A stretch of DNA of 64,000 nt, from contig CAWHMS010000002.1 of NCBI GenBank assembly GCA_963830495.1, forward strand, positions 248,001-312,000. The letters run 5' to 3'. Below, piece by piece: positions 50,999 to 59,638 of this stretch. The position numbers and the translations under genes were made by a program. How positions within the stretch are numbered: the first letter of the stretch is position 1; each line of letters opens with the position of its first letter. Origin of the DNA: CAWHMS01 sp963830495. Lineage in GTDB: Bacteria > Actinomycetota > Actinomycetes > Propionibacteriales > Nocardioidaceae. The notes under the pieces are model-generated. The model did no database searches. It was not told where the DNA came from and was given only the letters and a program-made list of their open reading frames with translations.

Positions 50999-51913
50999 TC
51001 ACGATCTGATGTCGCCGGACGGCGTGTCGGCCGGTCCGCCGCCGGCGCGTACGGCGTGCCCGCCGAACTGGTTCCGCATGGCGGCGACCGCCTTCATCGC
51101 CGGCGGATCATCCTGCCGAGAGGCGAACCGTGCGAACAGCGCGCTAGTGATGGCGGGCATCGGCACTGCATGCTCGATGGCAGCCTCGACGGTCCAGCGG
51201 CCCTCCCCCGAGTCTTCGGCGTAGCCGGCGATCTCCTTCAGGTGCTCGTCGTCGTCGAGCGCGGCGACCAGCAGATCGAGCAGCCAGGAACGGATCACCG
51301 TGCCCTCGCGCCACGACCGAAAGACCTCGCGGACGTTGTCGACCGCCGCGGCGTTCTCGAGCAGCTCCCACCCCTCGGCATACGCCTGCATCTGGCCGTA
51401 CTCGATGCCGTTGTGCACCATCTTGGCGAAGTGGCCGGCGCCGACACTTCCGGCGTGCACGAAGCCGAACTCCCCCTCCGGCTTCAGCGTGTCGAAGATG
51501 GGCTGCACCTGGGCCACGTGGTCGGCGTCGCCACCGCACATCAGAGCGTAACCGTTGTCGAGGCCCCAGACGCCGCCCGACACTCCGCAGTCCACGAACC
51601 CGATGCCGCGCGGACCGAGCTGCTCGGCGTGCCGCTCGTCATCGCTCCAGCGCGAGTTGCCGCCGTCGACGATCACGTCGCCCTCGTCGAGCAGCTCCGC
51701 CAGATCCTGGATGACCTGGCGTGTTGGCTCGCCGGAGGGCACCATGACCCACACTGTCCGAGGGGCGTCGAGTGCATCGACCATCTCGCGCAGGGTGCCG
51801 ACGTCGGCCACGTCTTGGTTGCGGGCGTACCCGACGACAGTGTGTCCGCCGCGACGCAACCGCTCCCGCATGTTGCCGCCCATCCGGCCCAGACCGACGA
51901 GTCCGAGTTGCAT
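50999..51913 (-). CDS. gnd: 6-phosphogluconate dehydrogenase, short (YqeC/GndA-type) form
   Basis: 304 residues, the short form of about 300 instead of 470. N-terminal nucleotide site MQLGLVGLGRMGGNMRERL, then VIVDGGNSRWSDDERHAEQLGPRGIGFVDCGVSGGVWGLDNGYALMCGG and GHFAKMVHNGIEYGQMQAYAEG (substrate-binding Lys and His). It oxidatively decarboxylates 6-phosphogluconate to ribulose-5-phosphate. Short forms are often NAD-dependent. It lies between dnaN and recF, as in many actinobacteria, probably in one operon with them. Confidence 0.95.
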   Translation of the reverse strand: MQLGLVGLGRMGGNMRERLRRGGHTVVGYARNQDVADVGTLREMVDALDAPRTVWVMVPSGEPTRQVIQDLAELLDEGDVIVDGGNSRWSDDERHAEQLGPRGIGFVDCGVSGGVWGLDNGYALMCGGDADHVAQVQPIFDTLKPEGEFGFVHAGSVGAGHFAKMVHNGIEYGQMQAYAEGWELLENAAAVDNVREVFRSWREGTVIRSWLLDLLVAALDDDEHLKEIAGYAEDSGEGRWTVEAAIEHAVPMPAITSALFARFASRQDDPPAMKAVAAMRNQFGGHAVRAGGGPADTPSGDIRS

Positions 51914-51972
51914 GCTGGCTGTCCTCTCTCACCTGACTTGCGCGTGGCCGCACGGTCAGCCTTCGCTCTCGG

Positions 51973-53118
51973 TCAGCCTTGCATACGAAGGGGCATCAGC
52001 AAGTACCGGAAATCGAGGTCGGGGTCGGCGTCGGAGGTGGTCAGGCTGGCAAACGCCGCGGGGCGCGCCGGCTGCGTCATGGCTACGTGCACGTGGGTGC
52101 CGGCGACTGCGCCCAGCCCGTCCAGCAGGTAGCCCGGGTTGAACCCGATGGTGATCTCGTCACCGGTCAGGGCCGCCTCGAGCGACTCCGAGGCCTGCGC
52201 CTCCTCCCCGTTGCCGGCCTCGAGGGTCACGGCGCCGTCGGTGAAGGTCAACCGGATCGGGGTGTTGCGCCCCGCCACCAGCGACACCCGCCGCACCGAG
52301 TCGATCAACGCCCCGACGTCGACGCGGGCGGTGATCTCCGAGGTCTGCGGGAAGAGCTGGCGCACGTTGGGGAATGCGCCGTCGATCAGGCGGGTCGTCG
52401 TACGCCGCTGTCCGGTGGCCGAGCTCGTCTCGAATCCGATCAGCCCGTCGCCGGAGCCACTCGTGGACAGCGCGACGCTCACCTCGGATCCCGGCGTGAT
52501 GGACCGGGCGATGTCGGCGAGCACCCGGGCCGGCACCAGCGCCGTCGTGGTGAGGTCCGGCTTGGTGGGCTGCCACTCGATCTCCCGCAGGCTGAGCCGG
52601 AACCTGTCGGTGGCGAGCAGCGAGAGTTGCGAGCCGTCGATCTCCAGCTTGACGCCGGTCAGCACCGGCAGCATGTCGTCGCGCCCAGCCGCCGTGACGG
52701 CTTGGGTGACCGCGGCGGCGAAGGCGTCGCCGGGCACCGTGCCGGCGATCTCCGGCATGTCGGGCAAGGCGGGGTACTCGGCCACCGGCATCGTCTGCAG
52801 GCTGAAGCGCGAGCTGCCGCACGTGAGTGACAGCTTCGCGCCTTCGAGTGTCACCTCGACTGGCTGGTCGGGCAGCGCTCGCGCGATGTCGGCCAGCAAC
52901 CGGCCCGACACCAGCACCTGCCCTTCGTCGGCGACCTGGGCCGGAATGGTCACCTGAGCCGAGGTCTCATAGTCGAACCCGCTGAGCCGAATGCCGTCGG
53001 GTCCGGTCGCCATCAAGATGCCCGAGAGTTGCGGCAGCGTGCCCGGGCGGGTCGGGATGCTGCGCGCCGTCCACGCGACGGCGTCCGCGAGCACGTCGCG
53101 TTCGACGCGGAACTTCAC
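51973..53118 (-). CDS. dnaN: DNA polymerase III beta sliding clamp
   Basis: 381 residues. It starts MKFRVERDVLADAVAWTARSIPTRP and ends FRYLLMPLRMQG, both typical ends of the clamp; three similar domains are present (LSGILMATGPDGIRLSGFDYETSAQVTIPAQV; LPVLTGVKLEIDGSQLSLLATDRFRLSLREIEW; GGRNTPIRLTFTD-like VAGRNTPIRLTFTDGAVTLEAG). It holds DNA polymerase III on DNA. GTG start with AGGAGG upstream. It follows dnaA across a 381-bp gap. Confidence 0.98.
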   Translation of the reverse strand: MKFRVERDVLADAVAWTARSIPTRPGTLPQLSGILMATGPDGIRLSGFDYETSAQVTIPAQVADEGQVLVSGRLLADIARALPDQPVEVTLEGAKLSLTCGSSRFSLQTMPVAEYPALPDMPEIAGTVPGDAFAAAVTQAVTAAGRDDMLPVLTGVKLEIDGSQLSLLATDRFRLSLREIEWQPTKPDLTTTALVPARVLADIARSITPGSEVSVALSTSGSGDGLIGFETSSATGQRRTTTRLIDGAFPNVRQLFPQTSEITARVDVGALIDSVRRVSLVAGRNTPIRLTFTDGAVTLEAGNGEEAQASESLEAALTGDEITIGFNPGYLLDGLGAVAGTHVHVAMTQPARPAAFASLTTSDADPDLDFRYLLMPLRMQG

Positions 53119-53499
53119 GATGCAGTGCCTCCTGCTGTGCGGCTGGCCAAGTCTGGCTGAATCCTGCCACGCAGTCCCGCTGCTGGCGCGATGTGGTCAG
53201 GGGAGCCGGGGATTCCCCCAGCCAAGGCCGGGCAGCTGAGTTGGAGAGATGTCATCCGTAGCTACCTTCCTTCGGGTCCATAGCATCGGTGGAAACTGTG
53301 GAAGGAATGCGTCGCGCCTGGTCAGCGCGGCAGAACCGACCTGAGCGGCATGTTGATGTCGGGTGGCATGCTCCGGTGCAGCCGGTGGACGGCCGACCGA
53401 CGGCGGGGGCGATTCCACAGCTACCCACAGGAATCGTGTCGGGAGACACCGGACGTCCACAGACTTGTCCCCAGACTGTGTGGAGCCTGCGCCGAGGCC
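53119..53499. other. Candidate oriC region, dnaA-dnaN gap
   Basis: The 381-bp gap is where actinobacterial origins usually lie. Boxes resembling TTGTCCACA: TTGTCCCCA (53465-53473, one mismatch), ACGTCCACA (53453-53461, two), CTACCCACA (53421-53429, two against TTATCCACA) and weaker GATTCCACA (53411) and TGTGGAGCC (53479, reverse). All lie in the dnaA-proximal 90 bp. No clear AT-rich unwinding stretch is seen. No gene is present. Confidence 0.6.
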
Positions 53500-54900
53500 T
53501 CACTGCTGGCGGGCCTGCTGCTTGATCCGGTTGGTCAGCTCGGTGACCTGGTTGTAGACGCTGCGTCGCTCGGCCATCTGCTGCCGGATCTTCCGCTCCG
53601 CGTGCATCACGGTGGTGTGATCGCGGCCGAACTGCTGACCGATCTTCGGCAGGGACAGGTCGGTCAGCTCACGGCAGAGGTACATGGCGATCTGCCGGGC
53701 GGTGACCAGGGCTCGGCTCCTGCTCTGCCCGCAGAGGTCGTCGATCGACAGGCCGGAGTAGGCAGCGGTCTGGGCGATGATCAGGGCGGCGGTGATCTCG
53801 GGCTCACCACCCTCGGGGATGAGGTCCTTGAGCACGATCTCGGCCAGGGTGAGGTCGACCGGCTGGCGGTTGAGGCTCGCGAAGGCGGTGACCCGGATCA
53901 GGGCGCCCTCGAGCTCGCGGATGTTGGTCTGGATGCGGCTCGCGATGAACTCCAGCACGTCCGGCGGCGCGGTGAGCCGCTCCGTGGCGGCCTTCTTACG
54001 CAGGATCGCGATCCGGGTCTCGAGGTCGGGGGGTTGGACGTCGGTGATGAGTCCCCATTCGAACCTGTTGCGCAACCGGTCCTCCAGGGCCTCCAGTCGT
54101 TTCGGTGGCCGGTCGGAAGTGATCACGATCTGCTTGTTGGCGTTGTGCAGCGTGTTGAAGGTGTGGAAGAACTCCTCCTGGGTCTGGATCTTGCCCTCGA
54201 GGAACTGGATGTCGTCGATCAGAAGCACGTCCATGTCGCGGTACCGGCGCTGGAAACCAGCGGCCCGATCGTCCCTGATGGCGTTGATGAAGTCGTTGGT
54301 GAACTCCTCGCTGCTGACATAGCGCACTCGAGCGCCGCTGAAGAGGCTGCGCACGTAGTGACCGATCGCGTGCAAGAGGTGGGTCTTGCCGAGCCCGGAG
54401 TCGCCGTAGATGAGCAACGGGTTGTAGGCCTTGCCCGGAGCCTCCGCAACCGCTACGGCCGCCGCGTGGGCGAACCGGTTCGAGGAGCCGATGACGAAGG
54501 TCTCGAACACATACTTCGGGTTCAACCGGGTGTCGCGAGCACTGCTGGGTGTCTCGGTGGCGGTGGGTGAGACCGCTGGCACCGCAGGAGCCTCGGCCCG
54601 CAGCGTCGGGAGGACGGACTCGCTCCCGTCGGGGTCGACGTCGTCGTCCCCGGTGAGCTCCGGGTCGACGGTGACCGCAAGTTTGACCCTGGTACCGAGC
54701 TTGTTGGTGAGTGCCTCCTCCAGGCCCGGTCGTAGTCGTGTCTCCAGCTGGGTGCGGGTGAACTCATCCGGCGCTGCCACGATCACGGTGCTCTCGTGCA
54801 CGGTGATCGGGCGGGAGGCGGACAGCCAGGCCCGGTGACTGGGCGGCAGGTCATCGACGATGCGGGTCCAGATGTCGGACAACTCGTGGTTCTGCGTCAT
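53500..54900 (-). CDS. dnaA: Chromosomal replication initiator DnaA
   Basis: 466 residues from ATG 54900. Domain I ELSDIWTRIVDDLPPSHRAWL; variable domain II to about residue 140; domain III with Walker A YGDSGLGKTHLLHAIGHYV, Walker B DVLLIDDIQFLEGK and sensor motifs TSDRPPKRLEALEDRLRNRFEWGLITDVQPPD; domain IV with the DNA-binding signature GRDHTTVMHAERKI. It melts the origin as an ATP filament. An upstream AGGAGAGG sequence can serve as ribosome site. Confidence 0.98.
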   Translation of the reverse strand: MTQNHELSDIWTRIVDDLPPSHRAWLSASRPITVHESTVIVAAPDEFTRTQLETRLRPGLEEALTNKLGTRVKLAVTVDPELTGDDDVDPDGSESVLPTLRAEAPAVPAVSPTATETPSSARDTRLNPKYVFETFVIGSSNRFAHAAAVAVAEAPGKAYNPLLIYGDSGLGKTHLLHAIGHYVRSLFSGARVRYVSSEEFTNDFINAIRDDRAAGFQRRYRDMDVLLIDDIQFLEGKIQTQEEFFHTFNTLHNANKQIVITSDRPPKRLEALEDRLRNRFEWGLITDVQPPDLETRIAILRKKAATERLTAPPDVLEFIASRIQTNIRELEGALIRVTAFASLNRQPVDLTLAEIVLKDLIPEGGEPEITAALIIAQTAAYSGLSIDDLCGQSRSRALVTARQIAMYLCRELTDLSLPKIGQQFGRDHTTVMHAERKIRQQMAERRSVYNQVTELTNRIKQQARQQ

Positions 54901-55454
54901 CGCTGGGTGTCCCTCTCCTCGGGTTGGCCTCACGCAGGTCGGCCAGCCACGTCTGCATCAGCCTGCTCTGTGGGCCTGCTCTGGTCGGCCGGTCAGGATG
55001 AACGTTCCACATACTTGTCCACAGGATGTGGACGGCTCAGCGTGGAGGTGTCCGAGGCGCCGTTCAGAGTGCGGCGAGGGAAACGTCGGTGCCCGCGGGA
55101 CGCTAACAAGGATGGGCCGGGCAGATCAAGCGGTTGCCCACAGGGAATTCCGGACTTTTCGTTCTTTCGGGCGTGTCCAGGCGGCGTGTCGCCCGGAAAC
55201 CCCTCATTCGGACCATGAAGACTGGTCGGTTCGGGTCATGGTGCCGCTACCCTCCCGCGGTTTGACCCTGCCCAGCCCCAGCGCGTACCGTGGATCGGTC
55301 GGCTTGGGTGTCGGCATTCGTCGCATGTCCACACGCCGACGACGTCTCTTGATCGATATGTCGACAAGTGGCTGGTGGGACTGCCACGCGTGCAGGCTAG
55401 GCCTACCTTGTCTGATTGCTTATCCACTTACTCTGAATTTGGGAGCTAGTCCCC
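54901..55454. other. dnaA-rpmH gap with DnaA boxes, candidate oriC part
   Basis: 554 bp between divergent dnaA and rpmH, with no gene supported. It has a perfect box TTGTCCACA (55015-55023) and close ones: TGTGGACGG (55027), TTGCCCACA (55134), ATGTCCACA (55325), TGTCGACAA (55359 region, reverse) and TTATCCACT (55420-55428). The last lies in the most AT-rich part (about 55405-55440), next to rpmH. It holds the dnaA and rpmH promoters as well, so the boxes may serve dnaA autoregulation, origin function, or both. Confidence 0.6.
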
Positions 55455-55592
55455 GTGAGCAAGCGTACGTTCCAGCCCAACAATCGTCGGCGTGCCCGGA
55501 CGCACGGCTTCCGCCTCCGCATGCGCACGCGCGCCGGCCGCTCGATCCTGGCCGCACGCCGCCGCAAGGGTCGCACCCGGCTCGCTGCCTGA
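55455..55592 (+). CDS. rpmH: 50S ribosomal protein L34
   Basis: 45 residues: it starts SKRTFQPNNRRRARTHGFRLRMRTRAGRS and ends ARRRKGRTRLAA, the full L34 sequence pattern, very basic. GTG start with GGGAG about ten bases before it. L34 is a late-assembling large-subunit protein. It begins the usual series rpmH-rnpA-yidD-yidC-jag-rsmG. Confidence 0.97.
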   Translation: MSKRTFQPNNRRRARTHGFRLRMRTRAGRSILAARRRKGRTRLAA

Positions 55593-55612
55593 TCTCCGCG
55601 CCCGCTCTCGTC

Positions 55613-55945
55613 GTGCTGCCCCGCACACACCGGCTGCGGCACGCGGCCGACTTCACCACCGTCATCCGTCAGGGTCGACGGGCCGCCAGTGCCACGGTCG
55701 TGCTGCACGTGCTGCAACTCGAGACCGCCGCACCGACCCGCGCGGGGCTGATCGTGCCGAAGGCGGTGGGCACCGCCGTGGTCCGTAACCGCGTCTCGCG
55801 CCGGCTGCGTCATCTGCTGCTGCCGATCGTGCAGCGCCGTCCTGGACTGGCCATCGTCGTACGGGCGAACCCGGCCTCGGCGGCAGCCGACGGCGCCGGG
55901 CTGAGGGTGGACCTGGAGCGATGCTTCGAGAAGGCAGTGGCGTGA
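55613..55945 (+). CDS. rnpA: Ribonuclease P protein component
   Basis: 110 residues from GTG 55613 (VLPRTHRLRHAADFTTVIRQGRRAA). The RnpA signature is GLIVPKAVGTAVVRNRVSRRLRHLL. It is the protein cofactor of RNase P in tRNA 5' maturation. It starts 20 bp after rpmH; the stop overlaps the yidD start (GTGA). Confidence 0.95.
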   Translation: MLPRTHRLRHAADFTTVIRQGRRAASATVVLHVLQLETAAPTRAGLIVPKAVGTAVVRNRVSRRLRHLLLPIVQRRPGLAIVVRANPASAAADGAGLRVDLERCFEKAVA

Positions 55946-56202
55946 AGTACCTGGTCATAGCCGGGTTGCGGCTCTATCGCACCCTGATCAGCCCGTTGTA
56001 CGGCCAGGTGTGTCGCTATCATCCGTCGTGCTCGGCGTATGCGCTGGAGTCGGTTCAGCTGCATGGGTCCGCGCGGGGCTCATGGCTCGCCGTACGTCGA
56101 CTGGCGCGGTGCCACCCGTGGGCGCTGGGCGGCTACGACCCGGTGCCGATGCGCTTTTCCTGGCGGGCAGCGACGCCCGTCGACAGCAGCAAGGAGCTGT
56201 AG
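55942..56202 (+). CDS. yidD: Membrane protein insertion efficiency factor YidD
   Basis: 86 residues. The conserved centre YRTLISPLYGQVCRYHPSCSAYALESVQLHG with three Cys, then WLAVRRLARCHPWALGGYDPVP, defines YidD. It is a small amphipathic protein that helps YidC-dependent insertion. The GTG overlaps the rnpA stop and the TAG touches the yidC GTG. Confidence 0.96.
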   Translation: MKYLVIAGLRLYRTLISPLYGQVCRYHPSCSAYALESVQLHGSARGSWLAVRRLARCHPWALGGYDPVPMRFSWRAATPVDSSKEL

Positions 56203-57141
56203 GTGATCGACTTCTTCGTCGGCCTGTTCAACACCATCATGACGCCGCTCTACTATGCGACGTCGGCGATCCTGGTGACGTGGGACCGGCTGTTCAACGA
56301 GACGCTCGGGCTGCCGGCGGGGACGTCGTGGGCGTTGTCGATCGTGGGCCTGACCATCGTCATCCGGATTCTGCTGATCCCGCTCTTCGTCAAGCAGATC
56401 AAGAACAGCCGTAATCTCCAGCTGCTGCAGCCGAAGGTGCGGGAGCTGCAGAAGAAGTACGGGCACGACCGCGAGCGCCTCACGCAGGAGACGATGAAGC
56501 TCTACCGCGAAACAGGCACCAACCCGCTCGCTTCCTGCGGTCCGCTCATCCTGCAGATGCCGATCTTCCTCGCGCTGTTCCGAGTGCTCAACGAGGCCGC
56601 CCAGGGCGTCGGTCTGGGTGTGCTCAGCGACACCCAGGCCGAGTCGTTGAGCACCAGCGTCATCTTCGGCGATGTCCAGATCTCCGACACGTTCGCCTCG
56701 GCGGACAGCTGGCACACCCAGGTCGTGGCCGGACTGCTCGTCATCGCCATGACCCTGACGACGTTCACCACGCAGCGCCAGCTGATGCGCAAGAACATGC
56801 CCGAGTCGGCGCTGACCGGTCAGTACGCGCAGACGCAGAAGCTGCTGCTCTACGTGCTGCCGATCGTCTTCGCGGTCGGTGGCGTGGCCTTCCCGGTCGG
56901 GGTGTTGCTCTACTGGACCACCTCGAACCTGTGGACGATGGGGCAGCAGTTCTACGTGATCCGCAACAACCCGACCCCAGGCACGCCGGCCTTCGACGCT
57001 AAGAAGGCGCGAGATGACAAGAAGCACCCGCCGGCGAAACCGGTCGCGGGTACTGAAACGGCGGCCGAGTCGAAGGAGCCACCGCCCCCGGCCCGGGTGC
57101 AGCCCAAGAAGCAGAGCCGGGCTCAACGAAAACGCCGTTGA
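56203..57141 (+). CDS. yidC: Membrane protein insertase YidC
   Basis: 312 residues, the short actinobacterial form with five membrane helices. DFFVGLFNTIMTPLYYATSAILVTWDRLF is followed by GLTIVIRILLIPLFVKQIKNSRNLQLLQPKVRELQKKYGHDRERLTQETMKLYRETGTNPLASCGPLILQMPIFLALFRVL (hydrophilic groove Arg and coiled-coil loop) and VGVLLYWTTSNLWTMGQQFYVIR. The tail is Lys/Arg-rich. It inserts and folds membrane proteins, alone or with Sec. Confidence 0.97.
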   Translation: MIDFFVGLFNTIMTPLYYATSAILVTWDRLFNETLGLPAGTSWALSIVGLTIVIRILLIPLFVKQIKNSRNLQLLQPKVRELQKKYGHDRERLTQETMKLYRETGTNPLASCGPLILQMPIFLALFRVLNEAAQGVGLGVLSDTQAESLSTSVIFGDVQISDTFASADSWHTQVVAGLLVIAMTLTTFTTQRQLMRKNMPESALTGQYAQTQKLLLYVLPIVFAVGGVAFPVGVLLYWTTSNLWTMGQQFYVIRNNPTPGTPAFDAKKARDDKKHPPAKPVAGTETAAESKEPPPPARVQPKKQSRAQRKRR

Positions 57142-57176
57142 GCCTGTCCATCGACCTGACGGAGTAGACAGCCACC

Positions 57177-57683
57177 ATGACCGACCCGACCCGCACGCCC
57201 GACGAGGGCTCAGCGACCCGCGTGAAGCAGCTCGAGGCCGAAGGCGACATCGCCGCCGACTACCTCGAGGAGCTGCTCGACATCGCCGACCTCGACGGCG
57301 ACATCGACTTGGACGTCGAGGGCGACCGTGCCGCCGTCTCCGTTGTGGGGCAGGGCCTGCAGCCGCTGGTGGGGACCGATGGCGAGGTGCTGGAGTCACT
57401 GCAGGAGCTGACCCGGCTGGCAGTGTTCCGGGAGACCGGAGAGCGGTCCCGCCTGATGCTCGACATCGGCGGACACCGGGCGGAGGTCCGCAAGAACCTG
57501 CTGCTGCTCGCCGAGGAGGCGATCGAGGACGTGCGGGACTCCGGCGAGTCCGCCAAGCTGGCGCCGATGACGCCGTTCGAGCGCAAGGTGGTCCACGACG
57601 CCGTGGGAGCGGCCGGCCTGCGCAGCGAGTCCGAGGGCGAGGAGCCGACGCGCTGCGTGGTGATCTTTCCGGCCACGACCTGA
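57177..57683 (+). CDS. jag: Jag/KhpB KH-R3H RNA-binding protein
   Basis: 168 residues. Acidic N-terminus, a KH-type domain (YLEELLDIADLDGDIDLDVEGDRAAVSVVGQGLQPLVGTDGEVLESLQELTRLAVFRETGERSRLMLDIGGHRAEVRKNL), then an R3H domain with MTPFERKVVHDAV (Arg...His). Such proteins bind RNA and influence division or cell-wall growth in other bacteria. No Jag-N domain is seen. It lies between yidC and rsmG; stop and rsmG start overlap (TGATG). Confidence 0.93.
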   Translation: MTDPTRTPDEGSATRVKQLEAEGDIAADYLEELLDIADLDGDIDLDVEGDRAAVSVVGQGLQPLVGTDGEVLESLQELTRLAVFRETGERSRLMLDIGGHRAEVRKNLLLLAEEAIEDVRDSGESAKLAPMTPFERKVVHDAVGAAGLRSESEGEEPTRCVVIFPATT

Positions 57684-58354
57684 TGGCCGAGGTTTCACGT
57701 GAAACGACGGAGGCAGACGCGCAGGCGCTTGCCTCCGTTCTCTTTCCCGCCGGCTCGCAGGCGATCTATCGCTATGTCGACTTGTTGACGACCGAGGGGG
57801 TCGCGAGGGGACTCCTCGGCCCGCGGGAGGGCCAGCGGATCTGGGCTCGGCACATCGTCAACTGCGCCGTGGTGGCGGACGCCCTGACTGCCGGGCAGCG
57901 GGTGGTGGACGTCGGGTCCGGGGCGGGATTGCCCGGACTGGTGCTGGCGCTGGCCCGGCCGGACGTGACCGTCACGCTCGTCGAGCCGCTGCTGCGCCGG
58001 ACGGCGTTCCTCGCCGAGGTGGTCGAGGACCTGGGCCTGGCCAATGTCGAGGTGCTGCGCTCCCGTGCCGAGGACGTCGGCGGCCGCGTCTTCGACGTGG
58101 CGACGGCGCGCGCAGTCGCCCCGATCGACCGGTTAGCCCGGTGGACGCTGCCACTGCTGACCCCTGGCGGCACGCTGCTCGCGCTGAAGGGGAGCACGGC
58201 CGCTGCCGAGCTCGCGAAGGCCGGCGACACACTCGATCGGCTCGGCGTGAGCACCCGCACGATTGAGCGTTACGGCACCGGCCTGGTTGAGCCACCCACC
58301 ACCGTCGTTCGGCTAGGGTCGGGAAGCGTTGCACGACGGAAAGGGACAGCGTGA
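57683..58354 (+). CDS. rsmG: 16S rRNA (guanine-N7) methyltransferase RsmG
   Basis: 223 residues. SAM site VVDVGSGAGLPGLVLALARPDVTVTLVEP, preceded by GPREGQRIWARHIVNCAVVADAL, followed by VARAVAP-like ATARAVAPIDRLARWTLPLLTPGGTLLALKG. It methylates G527 of 16S rRNA; loss gives low-level streptomycin resistance. Codons 4-8 contain a parS site. The GTGA end overlaps the parA start. Confidence 0.96.
   Translation: MAEVSRETTEADAQALASVLFPAGSQAIYRYVDLLTTEGVARGLLGPREGQRIWARHIVNCAVVADALTAGQRVVDVGSGAGLPGLVLALARPDVTVTLVEPLLRRTAFLAEVVEDLGLANVEVLRSRAEDVGGRVFDVATARAVAPIDRLARWTLPLLTPGGTLLALKGSTAAAELAKAGDTLDRLGVSTRTIERYGTGLVEPPTTVVRLGSGSVARRKGTA
57692..57705. promoter_or_regulatory. parS site 1
   Basis: Perfect 14-bp palindrome GTTTCACGTGAAAC, the core of the universal ParB binding site, inside the first codons of rsmG. 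Confidence 0.95.
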
Positions 58355-59638
58355 TTCCACCCTCGGCAGTGCATCGCGGGGCGGCTCAGCTTGGGTGGCC
58401 CGGTGAGCCGGCCAGCGCGACCCCTGGGCTGGGCTGGCCCGACGTTTCACGTGAAACGAGCACACCGGACGCCCGCGGCCAGAACACTCCGGTGCCCCCG
58501 GACATCCCGGGCACCGACGGCGCGGCCATCCACGGACAGGGCGGCAACGGAGGAGGGGCCATCCTGGCGCAGCACGACGGGGCATCGACCGGCTCCGTGC
58601 CGGCCGCCCCTCGCGCGGCGAGCACCGCGGAGATCACCCGACCCAGCCACCTCGACCCCGACGGGCGGGCGTCGGTCGTCGGCGCGCCGATGCGGGCTGC
58701 AGTGGCGACGGCGGCCGACCTGGTGGCGGCGTCAGTGCTCGACGCCCCGAGCGATGAGCCGCCGCTGGCCCAGATGGCCGAGCACTCGGTGGCCGTAGCG
58801 CAGCGGCGTCCGCTCAACCATCGGCTGCCGCGCCCGCCCGACACCCGCGTCATGGTGGTCGCCAACCAGAAGGGCGGGGTCGGCAAGACCACCACAGCCG
58901 TCAACATGGCCGCCGCGCTGGCCCAGCATGGGTTGAAGGTGCTCGTCATCGACCTGGATCCGCAGGGGAATGCGTCCACGGCGCTGGCGATCGAGCACCC
59001 CGAGGGGACGCCGGGGAGCTACGACGTGCTGGTCAACGGCAGCAGCATCGACGACGTGCTGACTGCAGTGCCCGGACGTTCCCGGCCTGTTCGTCGTACC
59101 GGCCAGCATCGACCTGGCCGGCGCTGAGATCGAGCTGGTCTCGCTGGTGGCGCGCGAGTCGCGACTGCGCAAGGCGCTGCACCAGCACCTGGAGGAGTCC
59201 GCGGCCGTCGAGCTGCCGTACGACTACGTCTTCATCGACTGCCCGCCGAGCCTGGGTCTACTGACGGTCAACGCGCTGGCCGCCGGGCAGGAGATGCTGA
59301 TTCCGATCCAATGCGAGTACTACGCGCTGGAGGGGCTCAGCCAGCTCCTCCGCACGATCGAGAACATCAAGGAGCACCTCAATCCGGGGCTCAACGTCGG
59401 CGCGATCATGCTGACGATGTTCGACGGTCGCACCCGACTCGCCGCAGGGGTGGCCGACGAGGTCCGTGAGCACTTCGGTGAGGTCGTGCTCGGTACGGCG
59501 ATTCCTCGGTCGGTGCGCATCTCCGAAGCGCCGAGCTACGGCCAGACCATCATGACCTACGACCCCGGGTCGCCGGGGTCGCTGTCCTACCTGGAGGCAG
59601 CCCGCGAGCTGTCGAGGCAACGGGAGGCGACCGGATGA
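58351..59638 (+). CDS. parA: ParA chromosome-partitioning ATPase; apparent frameshift
   Basis: 428 residues after correction. A long disordered N-terminus of about 165 residues precedes the Walker-type ATPase: VVANQKGGVGKTTTAVNMAAALA (deviant Walker A), LVIDLDPQGNAS, YVFIDCPPSLGLLTVNALAAGQEMLIPIQCEYYALEG. The direct frame turns at PGRSRPVRR near 59074: removing one G (59074-59075) gives VPDVPGLFVVPASIDLAGAEIELVSLVARESRL and restores the family sequence. ParA moves origins by ATP-driven DNA binding with ParB. GTG start overlaps rsmG. Since it is a core function, I assume a sequence error. Confidence 0.9.
58444..58457. promoter_or_regulatory. parS site 2
   Basis: The same perfect GTTTCACGTGAAAC, flanked by C and G to make a 16-bp palindrome, within codons of the disordered parA N-terminus. 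It is 752 bp from site 1. Confidence 0.95.

Noticed and set aside
56810..56830. Further copy of the TGACCGGTCA palindrome in yidC
   Set aside because: Only the 10-bp core matches and it encodes a normal YidC codon sequence (LTGQY); flanks of the 22-bp unit are absent.
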